A stretch of 64,000 nt of DNA. Origin: Pseudogemmobacter bohemicus. Its GTDB lineage: Bacteria > Pseudomonadota > Alphaproteobacteria > Rhodobacterales > Rhodobacteraceae. Positions within the stretch are counted from its first letter, which is position 1; each line of letters starts with the position of its first letter. Under the pieces are notes generated by a model. The model saw nothing but the letters and a program-made list of their open reading frames with translations, searched no databases and was not told the origin of the DNA. The translations under genes were made by a program, and so were the position numbers. The stretch is from assembly GCF_003290025.1 (NCBI RefSeq), contig NZ_QNHG01000001.1, positions 871,249 through 935,248 of the forward strand, in the 5' to 3' direction. Shown in pieces: positions 27,760 through 36,455 of this stretch.

Positions 27760-28824
27760 TCAACCTCTGTATGGTTCGAGCACAAGGTCGCGGGTGACGA
27801 TCACGCGGACGGGGAAGCCCGGCCTGATCGTGAGCGTCGGCGCAACCTGCAACTGGCGGCGGATGATCTGCTGGCCGGCGTCGTTGATGGTGTCCTGCGC
27901 CCCGTCGCGGATGGCGCGCACAAGGCGGTCCTCGTCGCTGACGGCCAGCTCCGTGCCGACCGCAAGTAACGTCGAAAGGCCGGCGGCCTTCGCCAAATCC
28001 CACCAATGATAATCGACGCCATCCTCAAGACCGGCGTAGCCCTGGCTATCCGCGCCCGGCTGGCGCTCCAGAACGATAGAGCGGCCATTGGGGAGGATCA
28101 GCCGATTCCAGACGAGCAGCACACGGCGCTGGCCGAACTGAACGCTATTGTCATACTGCCCGATGATCCGCGTCCCCTGCGGGATCAGGAGCAGGCTGCC
28201 GGTCGGGCTGTCATAGATGTGCTGCGTCACCTGGGCGGTGATCTGGCCCGGAAGATCGGAACGGATGCCGGTAATGAGCGCAGCCGGGATCACGGCCCCG
28301 GCCTGGAGCACGAAGGGCGAGGCTGGAGCCATGACGCGATCCGACGACGTGGTGCGGCGATCGACGGGTGCATTGAGGAACGCAAGCTGCTTGTCCTGCG
28401 CGGTCTGCTGGCCGGGTTGCCCTGTCAGGCCGGCAAGGTCGAGGCCGGGAAGTCCCGGCGTGGTCGCGCCGCCCGGCGTTGCGGCCGGGCTGCCGGTGCG
28501 GGCCTCGGTCTGGAAGAACACGCGGCTGACGCGCGCGGCTTCTTCCTCGGCAAGCCGGCGTTCCTCGGCGCGATCCACGGGCGGCGTGGTGATCGTCGGC
28601 GGCACGACGGGCTGGCCCCTGTTCTGCGCATCCAAGATGGGTCTGCCGAGGTCGCCCGGCAGCGGCGGCCCCAGGACCGGGCCGGTATAGTCGCGCGGCA
28701 GGCCGGCAAGACGCGGCGGTGATGCCGGCGCGTCTTCCTTGCGGGTCATTTCGATGGCTGTCGCCGTGATGGCGATGGCCACGAATACGATTGCGCCCAG
28801 CCGGGCCAGCATCTTGCCGTCCAT
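27760..28824 (-). CDS. trbI: TrbK-alt/TrbI fusion, deletion product
   Basis: A 354-residue protein. From about residue 39 (LAGLPRDYTGPVLGPPLPG) it is TrbI/VirB10-like, with the C-terminal channel domain intact (VQFGQRRVLLVWNRLILPNG, then DYHWWDLAKAAGLSTLL and a final IVTRDLVLEPYRG). The first about 37 residues (MDGKMLARLGAIVFVAIAI onward) are not a TrbI N-terminus but look like TrbK-alt, the entry-exclusion protein normally encoded between trbJ and trbL. An internal deletion near 28705-28715 therefore seems to have removed trbL, trbF, trbG and the TrbI start. A membrane anchor remains. Confidence 0.8.
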   Translation of the reverse strand: MDGKMLARLGAIVFVAIAITATAIEMTRKEDAPASPPRLAGLPRDYTGPVLGPPLPGDLGRPILDAQNRGQPVVPPTITTPPVDRAEERRLAEEEAARVSRVFFQTEARTGSPAATPGGATTPGLPGLDLAGLTGQPGQQTAQDKQLAFLNAPVDRRTTSSDRVMAPASPFVLQAGAVIPAALITGIRSDLPGQITAQVTQHIYDSPTGSLLLIPQGTRIIGQYDNSVQFGQRRVLLVWNRLILPNGRSIVLERQPGADSQGYAGLEDGVDYHWWDLAKAAGLSTLLAVGTELAVSDEDRLVRAIRDGAQDTINDAGQQIIRRQLQVAPTLTIRPGFPVRVIVTRDLVLEPYRG

Positions 28825-28834
28825 GGCCGCGCCC

Positions 28835-29608
28835 TCAATTGCCGTTGTTGAACATTTGCGCGTTGCCGGGCTGGTAGCCGTTGCCGGGCGTGAGGAAGCG
28901 ACGGCGCTGCTCGCGCCCCTGTTCGGCTGCCGCTGCGCGTTCGGCCTCGGTCAGCGCGCCCGCCCGGCCGTTGGCTGCTAGCAACGCAACAAGGTCGGAA
29001 AGCTGCTGCGACTGGAGGGCTAGAAGCTGGTTGCCGGCTTGCGTCGCCTGGAGCGCGCCGGTCGCGTTCTGGCTCTGGCCGACCAGCTCCGACATCTGCG
29101 TGCGGTTGCTGTCGATGTTGCCGACTACGCCGGCCTGAACGCGCATGGCGTCCTGCAAGCCGCCTACGGTGTTCTGCCAGCGCGTGCGAGCGTTGGCGAC
29201 GAGCTGCTGATCCGTCGCCGACATCGACACGTTGCCGTATTGCTGCTGGAACGCCTGGTCGATGCGCTGCACGTCGAAGGCGATGTTCTGCGCCTGGCTC
29301 AAAAGCTGCTGCGTGCGCTGGACGTTCTGTTGAAGCTGCTGGAGCGACGAGAACGGCAGGCTCGCCAGATTGCGCGCCTGGTTCATCAACATCGTCGCCT
29401 CGTTCTGGAGCGACGTGATCTGATGATTGATCTGCTCCAGCGTGCGCGCGGCCGTGAGGATGTTTTGCGCATAGTTCGACGGGTCGAAGACGATCCTTCC
29501 GAATTGCGCATGTGCCGGCGTCGCCAGCATGGGCGAAATCGCGAGCGGCGCGGCGAGGACCGTTGCGGCCATGACGATGGCGCGCGAGCGGAAAAGACGA
29601 ATGGTCAT
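28835..29608 (-). CDS. trbJ: P-type conjugative transfer protein TrbJ
   Basis: A 257-residue exported protein, VirB5-like minor pilus component. A signal peptide (IVMAATVLAAPLAISPMLATPAHA) is followed by QFGRIVFDPSNYAQNILTAA, the TrbJ family opening, and a Gln-rich coiled coil (LQQLQQNVQRTQQLLSQAQN). The C-terminal Q/E-rich tail ends near NAQMFNNGN. It overlaps trbE by four bases and is directly followed by the trbK-alt/trbI fusion. Confidence 0.9.
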   Translation of the reverse strand: MTIRLFRSRAIVMAATVLAAPLAISPMLATPAHAQFGRIVFDPSNYAQNILTAARTLEQINHQITSLQNEATMLMNQARNLASLPFSSLQQLQQNVQRTQQLLSQAQNIAFDVQRIDQAFQQQYGNVSMSATDQQLVANARTRWQNTVGGLQDAMRVQAGVVGNIDSNRTQMSELVGQSQNATGALQATQAGNQLLALQSQQLSDLVALLAANGRAGALTEAERAAAAEQGREQRRRFLTPGNGYQPGNAQMFNNGN

Positions 29609-32061
29609 GGTTGGGACTCCTTTTCGGTTTGGGGGATCAGCGTCGGGAAGTTCGGAAGAAGATCGACGGCCCAGCCGACATCGCGGGTCGTGAGCCAGGC
29701 CGCGAGAAAGCCGTCGCGGCCGTGTTCGGCGACGATCTGCGCAATGAGTGTCTGATCGGATTTGGCGGATGCGGCGCAGAGCGCGAGGCCGATTTCGGAC
29801 AGGCCCAGCTCGAATAGGCGATTGCCGCGCCGCGACTGGCAGTAGTAGTCCCGCTTCGGCGTAGCGCGGGCTATCAACTCTATCTGGCGGTCATTGAGGC
29901 CGAAGCGCCGATAGATGGCGGTGATCTGCGGCTCGATGGCGCGTTCGTTCGGCAAAAGCAGCCGCGTCGGGCAGCTCTCGATGATCGCAGGCGCAATGTT
30001 GCTGCCGTCGATGTCGGACAGGCTTTGCGTGGCGAAGATGACGCTGGCGTTCTTCTTGCGCAGCGTTTTAAGCCACTCGCGGAGCTGGCCGGCAAAGCCT
30101 TCATCGTCGAGCGCAAGCCAACCCTCGTCGATGATGAGCAGCGTCGGCCGCCCGTCCAACCTGTCGCCGATGCGGTGAAACAGGTAGGCCAAAACGGCGG
30201 GCGCGGCTCCCGTGCCGACAAGTCCCTCGATCTCGAACGCCTGCACGTCGGCCGAGCCGAGATGTTCGGCTTCGGCATCGAGCAGCCGGCCATAGGGACC
30301 GCCGACGCAATACGGCCGAAGGGCTTGTTTGAGGTCGTTGGATTGCAGCAGCACCGCGAGGCCGGTGATGGTGCGTTCCCCGATTGGCGCGGAGGCAAGC
30401 GAGGTCAGCGCCGTCCAGATATGTTCCTTCACCTCCGGCGTGATCGTCATGCCTTCGCGCATGAGGATGGCCACGATCCAGTCGGCGGCCCAGGCGCGTT
30501 CATAGGTGTCGTGAATGCGGGCGAGCGGCTGGAGCGATACGGAAGCGTCGGAACCTTCGGTCAGGCCGCCGCCTAGGTCGTGCCAGTCGCCGCCCATTGC
30601 GAGCGACGCGGCGCGGATGCTGCCGCCGAAATCGAAGGCGAAGACTTGGCTGCGGTCGTAGCGCCGGAACTGGAGCGCCATAAGTGCGAGCAAGACGGAC
30701 TTACCCGCGCCTGTGGGGCCGACGACGAGCGTATGGCCGACATCGCCGACGTGAAGGGAAAACCGGAACGGGGTCGAGCCTTCGGTCTTTGCATAAAGCA
30801 GAGGGGGCGCACCGAAATGCTCGTCCCGTTCCGGCCCCGCCCACACCGCTGAAAGCGGGATCATGTGGGCGAGATTCAAAGTGCTGATGGGCGGCTGCCG
30901 GACGTTGGCGTAGGCGTGGCCGGGCAAGCTGCCGAGCCATGCGTCAACCGCGTTGACCGTCTCCACCATGGCGGTGAAGTCGCGGCCCTGGATGACCTTT
31001 TCGGCCAGCCGCAATTTCTCGTCGGCAATCCTGGGGTCCGCGTCCCATACGGTGATGGTGGCGGTGACGTAGGCCATGCCGGCGACATCGGCCCCAAGCT
31101 CCTGCAAGGCCATGTCGGCGTCGGCGGCCTTGTTGGCGGCGTCCGTATCGACGAGAACGGATGCCTCGTTGGTCATCACTTCTTTCAAGATCGCGGCGAT
31201 GCTTTTGCGCTTCGCGAACCATTGTCGCCTGATCCTGGTGAGCAGCTTCGTCGCGTCGGTCTTGTCGAGCAGGACCGCGCGCGTGCTCCAGCGATACGGG
31301 AAGGCGAGCCGGTTCAAGTCGTCGAGCAGGCCGGGCGTTGTCGCGGTGGGAAAGCCGGTGACGGTCAGGACGCGGAGATGCTGGTCGCCAAGGCGCGGCT
31401 CCAGCCCGCCGGTCAACGGCTGGTCGGCGAGCAGCGCGTCGAGATAGATCGGCGTTTCGGGAACGCGGACGCGATGCCGGTTGGTCGAGACGGTGGAATG
31501 GAGGTAGGTCAGCGTTTCGCTGTCGTCGAGCCACCGGCAGGACGGCATGAAGCCGTCGAGCAATGCGAGCACGCGGTCGGTGCGGTCGATGAAACCGCGC
31601 AGCACTTCATAGGGATCGACGCCGGATTGCTCGCGGCCTTCATAGAGCCAGGTTTCGGCGCGGGCGGCTTCCTCGGCCGGGGGCATGTAGAGGAAGGTCA
31701 GGAAATAGCCCGACACGAAATGCGCGCCGGCTTCCTCGAAGGCGGCCTTGCGCTCGGCGTCGAGCAAGGCCGACGCGGGATCGGGAAAGGTGCTGTCGGG
31801 ATAGGTCGCGGCCTCGCTGCGCTGCGCCTCGACGAAAATCGCCCAGCCCGATCCGAGACGGCGGAAGGCGTTGTTGATGCGACCGGCGACGGCGACCAGC
31901 TCGGCCGCAACGGCGGAATCCAAATCGGGACCGCGAAACCTGGCCGTGCGCTGGAATGAGCCGTCCTTGTTCAAGACGACGCCAGAGCCGACCAGCGCGG
32001 CCCAGGGCAGAAAGTCGGCAAGGCGACTGGCGGTGCGGCGATATTCGGCGAGGTTCATCAT
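29605..32061 (-). CDS. trbE: conjugal transfer ATPase TrbE (VirB4 type)
   Basis: An 818-residue ATPase energising pilus assembly. The start at 32061 (MMNLAEYRR) has GAGGG upstream; the ORF is open further but into trbD. Walker A is VVGPTGAGKSVLLALMALQF (about residue 450), Walker B LLIIDEGWLALDDEGFAGQL (about 640), followed by IFATQSLSDIDGS. Length fits TrbE. It overlaps trbJ by four bases. Confidence 0.94.
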   Translation of the reverse strand: MMNLAEYRRTASRLADFLPWAALVGSGVVLNKDGSFQRTARFRGPDLDSAVAAELVAVAGRINNAFRRLGSGWAIFVEAQRSEAATYPDSTFPDPASALLDAERKAAFEEAGAHFVSGYFLTFLYMPPAEEAARAETWLYEGREQSGVDPYEVLRGFIDRTDRVLALLDGFMPSCRWLDDSETLTYLHSTVSTNRHRVRVPETPIYLDALLADQPLTGGLEPRLGDQHLRVLTVTGFPTATTPGLLDDLNRLAFPYRWSTRAVLLDKTDATKLLTRIRRQWFAKRKSIAAILKEVMTNEASVLVDTDAANKAADADMALQELGADVAGMAYVTATITVWDADPRIADEKLRLAEKVIQGRDFTAMVETVNAVDAWLGSLPGHAYANVRQPPISTLNLAHMIPLSAVWAGPERDEHFGAPPLLYAKTEGSTPFRFSLHVGDVGHTLVVGPTGAGKSVLLALMALQFRRYDRSQVFAFDFGGSIRAASLAMGGDWHDLGGGLTEGSDASVSLQPLARIHDTYERAWAADWIVAILMREGMTITPEVKEHIWTALTSLASAPIGERTITGLAVLLQSNDLKQALRPYCVGGPYGRLLDAEAEHLGSADVQAFEIEGLVGTGAAPAVLAYLFHRIGDRLDGRPTLLIIDEGWLALDDEGFAGQLREWLKTLRKKNASVIFATQSLSDIDGSNIAPAIIESCPTRLLLPNERAIEPQITAIYRRFGLNDRQIELIARATPKRDYYCQSRRGNRLFELGLSEIGLALCAASAKSDQTLIAQIVAEHGRDGFLAAWLTTRDVGWAVDLLPNFPTLIPQTEKESQP

Positions 32062-32071
32062 GGCCACGCCC

Positions 32072-32353
32072 TCACGCTGCAAGGTTTGCGGGGATGCGCA
32101 GATGCCGCCGCCCCACCTCGACAAAGAGCGGGTCGCGCTTCGCCGCCCATACGGCCGCGAAATGGCCGATGGCCCATATGGCGAGGCCCACAAGCCAGAG
32201 GCGCAGGCCAAGGCCCACGGCCCCGGCGAGAGTGCCGTTCATGATGGCGATGGAGCGCGGTGCGCCGCCGAGCATGATGTGCTCGGTCAGCGCCCGATGG
32301 ACCGGGACCGAAAATCCCGGCACCGCGTCGAGTTGTTCGAGGACGGCGGCCAT
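32072..32353 (-). CDS. trbD: conjugal transfer protein TrbD (VirB3 type)
   Basis: A 93-residue membrane protein. It opens MAAVLEQLDAVPGFSVPVHR, then the VirB3-like LTEHIMLGGAPRS, then two hydrophobic stretches around residues 38-65. The start at 32353 shares a base with the trbC stop (TGATG). It is ten bases before trbE. Confidence 0.9.
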   Translation of the reverse strand: MAAVLEQLDAVPGFSVPVHRALTEHIMLGGAPRSIAIMNGTLAGAVGLGLRLWLVGLAIWAIGHFAAVWAAKRDPLFVEVGRRHLRIPANLAA

Positions 32354-32685
32354 CAAACGAGCGCCCCGCCGCCGAACGAGAAGAACGACAGGAAGAAGCT
32401 CGATGCCGCGAACGCGATGGACAGACCGAATACGATCTGGATCAGGCGACGGAAGCCGCCCGACGTATCGCCGAACGCCAGGGTCAGGCCGGTTGCGATG
32501 ATGATGATAACGGCCACCACCTTGGCAACCGGCCCTTCGATGGATTGAAGGACTTGTTGAAGCGGTTGCTCCCACGGCATTGACGAGCCGGACGCATGAG
32601 CGGCCGGGGCGAGGATCATGCTGATGGAAACAGCGGCGGTTGCGGTCGCCATGGTGCGGTAGCCGCGCGAAAGCGTGCGGATCAT
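32353..32685 (-). CDS. trbC: pilin subunit TrbC (VirB2 type)
   Basis: A 110-residue prepilin. A signal region (ATATAAVSISMILAPAAHA) with cleavage at AHA precedes two hydrophobic helices (VAKVVAVIIIIATGLTLAFG, then FGLSIAFAASSFFLSFFSFG), the layout of a conjugative pilin. Length and position between trbB and trbD are standard. It overlaps trbB by four bases. Confidence 0.93.
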   Translation of the reverse strand: MIRTLSRGYRTMATATAAVSISMILAPAAHASGSSMPWEQPLQQVLQSIEGPVAKVVAVIIIIATGLTLAFGDTSGGFRRLIQIVFGLSIAFAASSFFLSFFSFGGGALV

Positions 32686-33665
32686 TTGGGTTCTCCTGTG
32701 CTGTTGGGGATTGCGGGGGTGATGCGGTAATCGCCGTCCGGCCCCAGCCCTTCGACGCGGGCGAGTTCGGCCAGCCGGCGCGCGGAACCGCGCCCGGAAA
32801 GGACGGCAACAAGGTCGATGGTTTCCGCGATCAGAGCGCGCGGGACCGTGACGACAGCCTCTTGAATGAGCTGTTCAAGGCGACGGAGCGCGCCGATGCC
32901 GGTGCCGGCATGGATGGTGCCGATGCCGCCCGGATGGCCCGTGCCCCAGGCTTTGAGTAGGTCGAGGGCTTCCGCGCCGCGCACCTCGCCGATGGGGATG
33001 CGGTCGGGGCGCAGGCGAAGCGAGGACCGCACTAGATCGGATAGCGTCGCCACGCCGTCTTTCGTCCGCATGGCGACAAGGTTGGGCGCGGCGCATTGCA
33101 GCTCGCGCGTATCCTCGATGATGACGACGCGATCCGCGCCCTTCGCCACCTCGGCGAGCAGCGCATTGGTCAGCGTCGTTTTGCCGGTGCTCGTGCCGCC
33201 CGCGACAAGGATGTTCGCACGCGATGCGACGGCGGTGCGCAACGTCACGGCCTGGTCGGCGGACATGATGCCGGCAGCTACATAGTCATCGAGGCTGAAC
33301 ACCGCGACGGCGGGCTTCCTGATCGCAAATGCCGGTGCAGCGACGACGGGCGGCAAAAGTCCCTCAAACCGCTCGCCGGTTTCGGGAAGCTCTGCCGAGA
33401 CGCGCGGGGATCGCGCGTGAACCTCTGCGCCGACGTGGTGAGCGACAAGACGGACGATGCGTTCGCCATCGGCCGGCGACATCGTTTCGCCCGTGTCGGC
33501 CAGCCCTTCGGAAAGTCGGTCGATCCAGATTCGCCCGTCTGGATTCAGCATGACCTCGACCACGGCCGGGTCTTCCAGAAACCGGGCGATGGCCGCGCCG
33601 AGCGCGGTGCGCAACATGCGCGCGCCGCGCTGTATCGCTTCCGGCTTATGGTGTGTGGATGTCAT
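32682..33665 (-). CDS. trbB: conjugal transfer ATPase TrbB (VirB11 type)
   Basis: A 327-residue hexameric secretion ATPase. Walker A is [20 protein letters not shown] (about residue 155), then the Asp box [12 protein letters not shown], and the Walker B/His box region [20 protein letters not shown] and [12 protein letters not shown]. It is first of the trb operon; the 26-bp repeat at 33780-33805 lies about 115 bp upstream of its start and is a likely control site. Confidence 0.95.
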   Translation of the reverse strand: MTSTHHKPEAIQRGARMLRTALGAAIARFLEDPAVVEVMLNPDGRIWIDRLSEGLADTGETMSPADGERIVRLVAHHVGAEVHARSPRVSAELPETGERFEGLLPPVVAAPAFAIRKPAVAVFSLDDYVAAGIMSADQAVTLRTAVASRANILVAGGTSTGKTTLTNALLAEVAKGADRVVIIEDTRELQCAAPNLVAMRTKDGVATLSDLVRSSLRLRPDRIPIGEVRGAEALDLLKAWGTGHPGGIGTIHAGTGIGALRRLEQLIQEAVVTVPRALIAETIDLVAVLSGRGSARRLAELARVEGLGPDGDYRITPAIPNSTGEPK

Positions 33666-33779
33666 ATCGGCCCCGATTCCTGACGGGGCGCGACAGACCG
33701 TCCCCGCAACGGGGTCGATTAAAGGAGCCTGAAATCAGGCTGATTCAACAAGTATCGAAGAGGATGCGGTGATCGGCGG

Positions 33780-33805
33780 CTATCGGCGGCGAATAGGACG
33801 GGTTG
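33780..33805. repeat. 26-bp direct repeat upstream of trbB
   Basis: CTATCGGCGGCGAATAGGAC followed by GGGTTG. It matches 36367-36392 at 25 of 26 positions, in the same orientation. This copy is 115 bp upstream of trbB and the other 96 bp upstream of traG, which suggests a shared operator or activator site for the transfer operons. Confidence 0.75.
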
Positions 33806-33810
33806 GAAAT

Positions 33811-34272
33811 TCAGGTTACGCTGCCATCGGCCTCGAACTGATCTTGCGATGGACTATCGGGAAGCGAATCGACATCGCGCGACAACTCTTTGAGGAACCT
33901 GTCGCCGGTCGCAAGACGCCGGCCGAGCGTCTGCATGAAACCCTCGAACCGTTCGGCACCTTTCGCGCGGGCGGCGGCCTGCGCGCTCTCCGGCAGCGGC
34001 GGCGTGGCGGAAAGCCAGATGTTGACGAACAGCGAGACGGTTTCGCCGAGCACGGCAAGATCCTCGTCGAGCGCGTGGATCTCGCGGCCGAGCTTGTCGA
34101 GGCGGCGCGACATGGCCGCCTCCAGCCGATCCGAACTGTCGCCGGACAGGAAGGAAGCGACGGCTGCCTCGACGATGGCGGATTTCGACACTTGGCGGCG
34201 CAGCGCCAGCGCCTCGACCTGGGCGAGCAAGTCCGGGGCGAAATAGACGTTCATGCGGGTTCGGGTGGTCAT
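33811..34272 (-). CDS. CopG/ribbon-helix-helix family protein
   Basis: A 153-residue protein. The start at 34272 (MTTRTRMNVYFAPDLLAQVE) gives an N-terminal ribbon-helix-helix (residues 5-45: VYFAPDLLAQVEALALRRQV and SKSAIVEAAVASFLSG). The remainder is a charged helix with DRLEAAMSRRLDKLGREIHA. CopG-type genes regularly lie between traG and trbB in this ICE class and probably regulate transfer genes; the flanking 26-bp repeats are possible targets. Ten bases separate it from traG. Confidence 0.85.
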   Translation of the reverse strand: MTTRTRMNVYFAPDLLAQVEALALRRQVSKSAIVEAAVASFLSGDSSDRLEAAMSRRLDKLGREIHALDEDLAVLGETVSLFVNIWLSATPPLPESAQAAARAKGAERFEGFMQTLGRRLATGDRFLKELSRDVDSLPDSPSQDQFEADGSVT

Positions 34273-34282
34273 GGGCGTATCC

Positions 34283-36271
34283 TCAAAGCTCGATGCCGTC
34301 GCCGGGGTCGAGCGACGCTTGCCGCGCGACCATCCGCATACGCTGGCGCAGCGCGCGGGCTTTGGCGGCGTCAACGTCCGGTTCATCGTCCAGAATGTCG
34401 AACTCCTGTTCGGGCGGACGTGGCGGCGCGACGATTTCCTCATGCTCCGGCAATTCCGGCTCGCGGCGGATGCCGGCATTGGCCGGATCGCCTTCGGTCC
34501 CGCCAGCCGTGGCCTGGGCCGCTGCTTTCGTCGCCGCGACGATGCGGCTCGACCAATCGTCGGATGACGGGTTCGCGGCGGCGGGATCGGCTGCCGGATC
34601 GGGCGGGGTCAGGATGCGTTCCATGAACCGCGCATCCTCGAAATAGCGGGCCTTGGTCGCGCGGATGGGCGGCGTGCCGGCGACCATCACGATTTCGTCG
34701 CTCGGCGGAAGCTGCATCACCTCTCCAGGCGTGAGCAGCGGCCGTGCCGTCTCCTGCCGCGAAACCATCAAATGCCCTAGCCACGGCGCAAGCCGGTGGC
34801 CGGCATAGTTGGTAGAATCGCGCAGCTCGGTCGCGGTGCCGAGCGCATCGCTGATCCTTTTCGCCGTCCGCTCGTCGTTCGTCGCGAAGGCGACGCGGAC
34901 GTGACAATTATCCAATACGCTGTTGTTCGCCCCGTAAGCCTTTTCGATCTGGTTGAGGCTCTGCGCGATCAAAAAGCTTTTGAGGCCATATCCGGCCATG
35001 AAGGCGAGCGCGGATTCAAAAAAATCCAGCCGGCCGAGCGCAGGAAACTCGTCGAGCATCAACAGCAGCCGATGCCGCTTGCCGGACGTGTGCAATTCCT
35101 CCGTCAACCGCCTGCCAATCTGATTGAGGATCAGGCGAATGAGCGGCTTGGTGCGGTTGATGTCGGACGGCGGCACGACAAGGTAGAGGCTGACCGGCTT
35201 CTTGCTGCCGACAAGATCGGCAATGCGCCAGTCGCACCGCGCCGTGACGCGCGCCACGACGGGATCGCGATATAAACCCAAGAACGACATGGCGGTGGAC
35301 AACACGCCGCTGCGCTCGTTCTCGCTCTTGTTCAACAGCTCGCGGGCCGATGACGCGATGACGGGATGAACGCCGGCTTCGCCCAGGTGCGGGGTGTCCA
35401 TCATCGCGCGCAAGGTCGCCTCGACGGGGCGCTTCGGATCGGAAAGGAAGCTGGCGACGCCAGCCAGCGTCTTGTCGGGTTCGGCATAGAGAACGTGCAG
35501 GATTGCGCCGACAAGCAGGCTGTGGCTCGTCTTCTCCCAATGGTTTCTTCGATCCAAGCTCCCTTCGGGATCGACGAGAATATCCGCGATGTTCTGCACG
35601 TCGCGGACTTCCCATTCGCCCTGGCGCACCTCCAGTAGCGGGTTGTAGGCCGACGACTTCGCGTTGGTCGGATCGAATAGTAGGACGCGGCCATGCTTCG
35701 CCCGGAAGCCGGCAGTCAGCGTCCAGTTTTCTCCTTTTATGTCGTGGACAATGCAGCTTCCCGGCCAGGTCAGCAGCGTGGGAACGACAAGCCCGACGCC
35801 CTTTCCGCTGCGGGTCGGCGCGAAGCAAAGGACATGCTCGGGGCCGTCATGGCGCAGATAGTCGCGTTCGCGCCGGCCGAGCACGACGCCATCCGGGCCG
35901 AGCAATCCGGCCGTGCGGATTTCCTTGTCCTCGGCCCATCGTGCCGATCCATAGGTGGCGACGTTGCGCGCCTCCCGCGCCCGGATGATCGACATCATGA
36001 TTGCGGCGGCGATGGCCATAAGCCCGCCCGACGCTGCGATGACGCCGCCCTCGACGAAAATCGAAGGTGCATAGGCGTCGAAGGCATACCACCACCAGAA
36101 CAGCGCGGGTGGGTAGTAGATCGGCCAGCCGGCCAGCTCGAACCATGGATTGCCGAGCTGCGCCTGAAAGCCGAGACGCCATGCGGTCCATTGCGTCGCC
36201 GCCCAGGTCATCACCAGAACGATGGTGAAGACGACGGCGATCTGACCCCAAAGGATTCGGCCTCCGCGCAT
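34283..36271 (-). CDS. traG: type IV coupling protein TraG (VirD4 type)
   Basis: A 662-residue inner-membrane ATPase that brings the relaxosome to the channel. Two N-terminal membrane segments (VVFTIVLVMTWAATQW and GGVIAASGGLMAIAAAIMM) precede Walker A VLCFAPTRSGKGVGLVVPTL (about residue 150), Walker B LLLMLDEFPALGRLDFFE (about 400) and LIAQSLNQIEKAYG. The C-terminus is acidic and ends in a DUF-type helical tail. Length is normal. The 26-bp repeat at 36367-36392 lies just upstream. Confidence 0.95.
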   Translation of the reverse strand: MRGGRILWGQIAVVFTIVLVMTWAATQWTAWRLGFQAQLGNPWFELAGWPIYYPPALFWWWYAFDAYAPSIFVEGGVIAASGGLMAIAAAIMMSIIRAREARNVATYGSARWAEDKEIRTAGLLGPDGVVLGRRERDYLRHDGPEHVLCFAPTRSGKGVGLVVPTLLTWPGSCIVHDIKGENWTLTAGFRAKHGRVLLFDPTNAKSSAYNPLLEVRQGEWEVRDVQNIADILVDPEGSLDRRNHWEKTSHSLLVGAILHVLYAEPDKTLAGVASFLSDPKRPVEATLRAMMDTPHLGEAGVHPVIASSARELLNKSENERSGVLSTAMSFLGLYRDPVVARVTARCDWRIADLVGSKKPVSLYLVVPPSDINRTKPLIRLILNQIGRRLTEELHTSGKRHRLLLMLDEFPALGRLDFFESALAFMAGYGLKSFLIAQSLNQIEKAYGANNSVLDNCHVRVAFATNDERTAKRISDALGTATELRDSTNYAGHRLAPWLGHLMVSRQETARPLLTPGEVMQLPPSDEIVMVAGTPPIRATKARYFEDARFMERILTPPDPAADPAAANPSSDDWSSRIVAATKAAAQATAGGTEGDPANAGIRREPELPEHEEIVAPPRPPEQEFDILDDEPDVDAAKARALRQRMRMVARQASLDPGDGIEL

Positions 36272-36366
36272 ACAGGCTCCAGTCGGAAAAAGAGACGGAG
36301 CCGATCAGAGAGTAGGCAATTATGGGACAGGCAACAGTAAAGGTGGAGCGGGAGGGCTGTCGGATA

Positions 36367-36392
36367 CTATCGGCGGCAAATAGGACGGGTTG
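36367..36392. repeat. 26-bp direct repeat upstream of traG
   Basis: CTATCGGCGGCAAATAGGAC followed by GGGTTG, second copy of the element at 33780-33805 with one mismatch. It lies 96 bp upstream of the traG start and between traG and the LysR gene. Confidence 0.75.
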
Positions 36393-36455
36393 CGTCCACT
36401 CATTGTCTGCGCGGATGTCTGTCGCGGGAAGACCGTAACGAATCGCGGACGAGAC

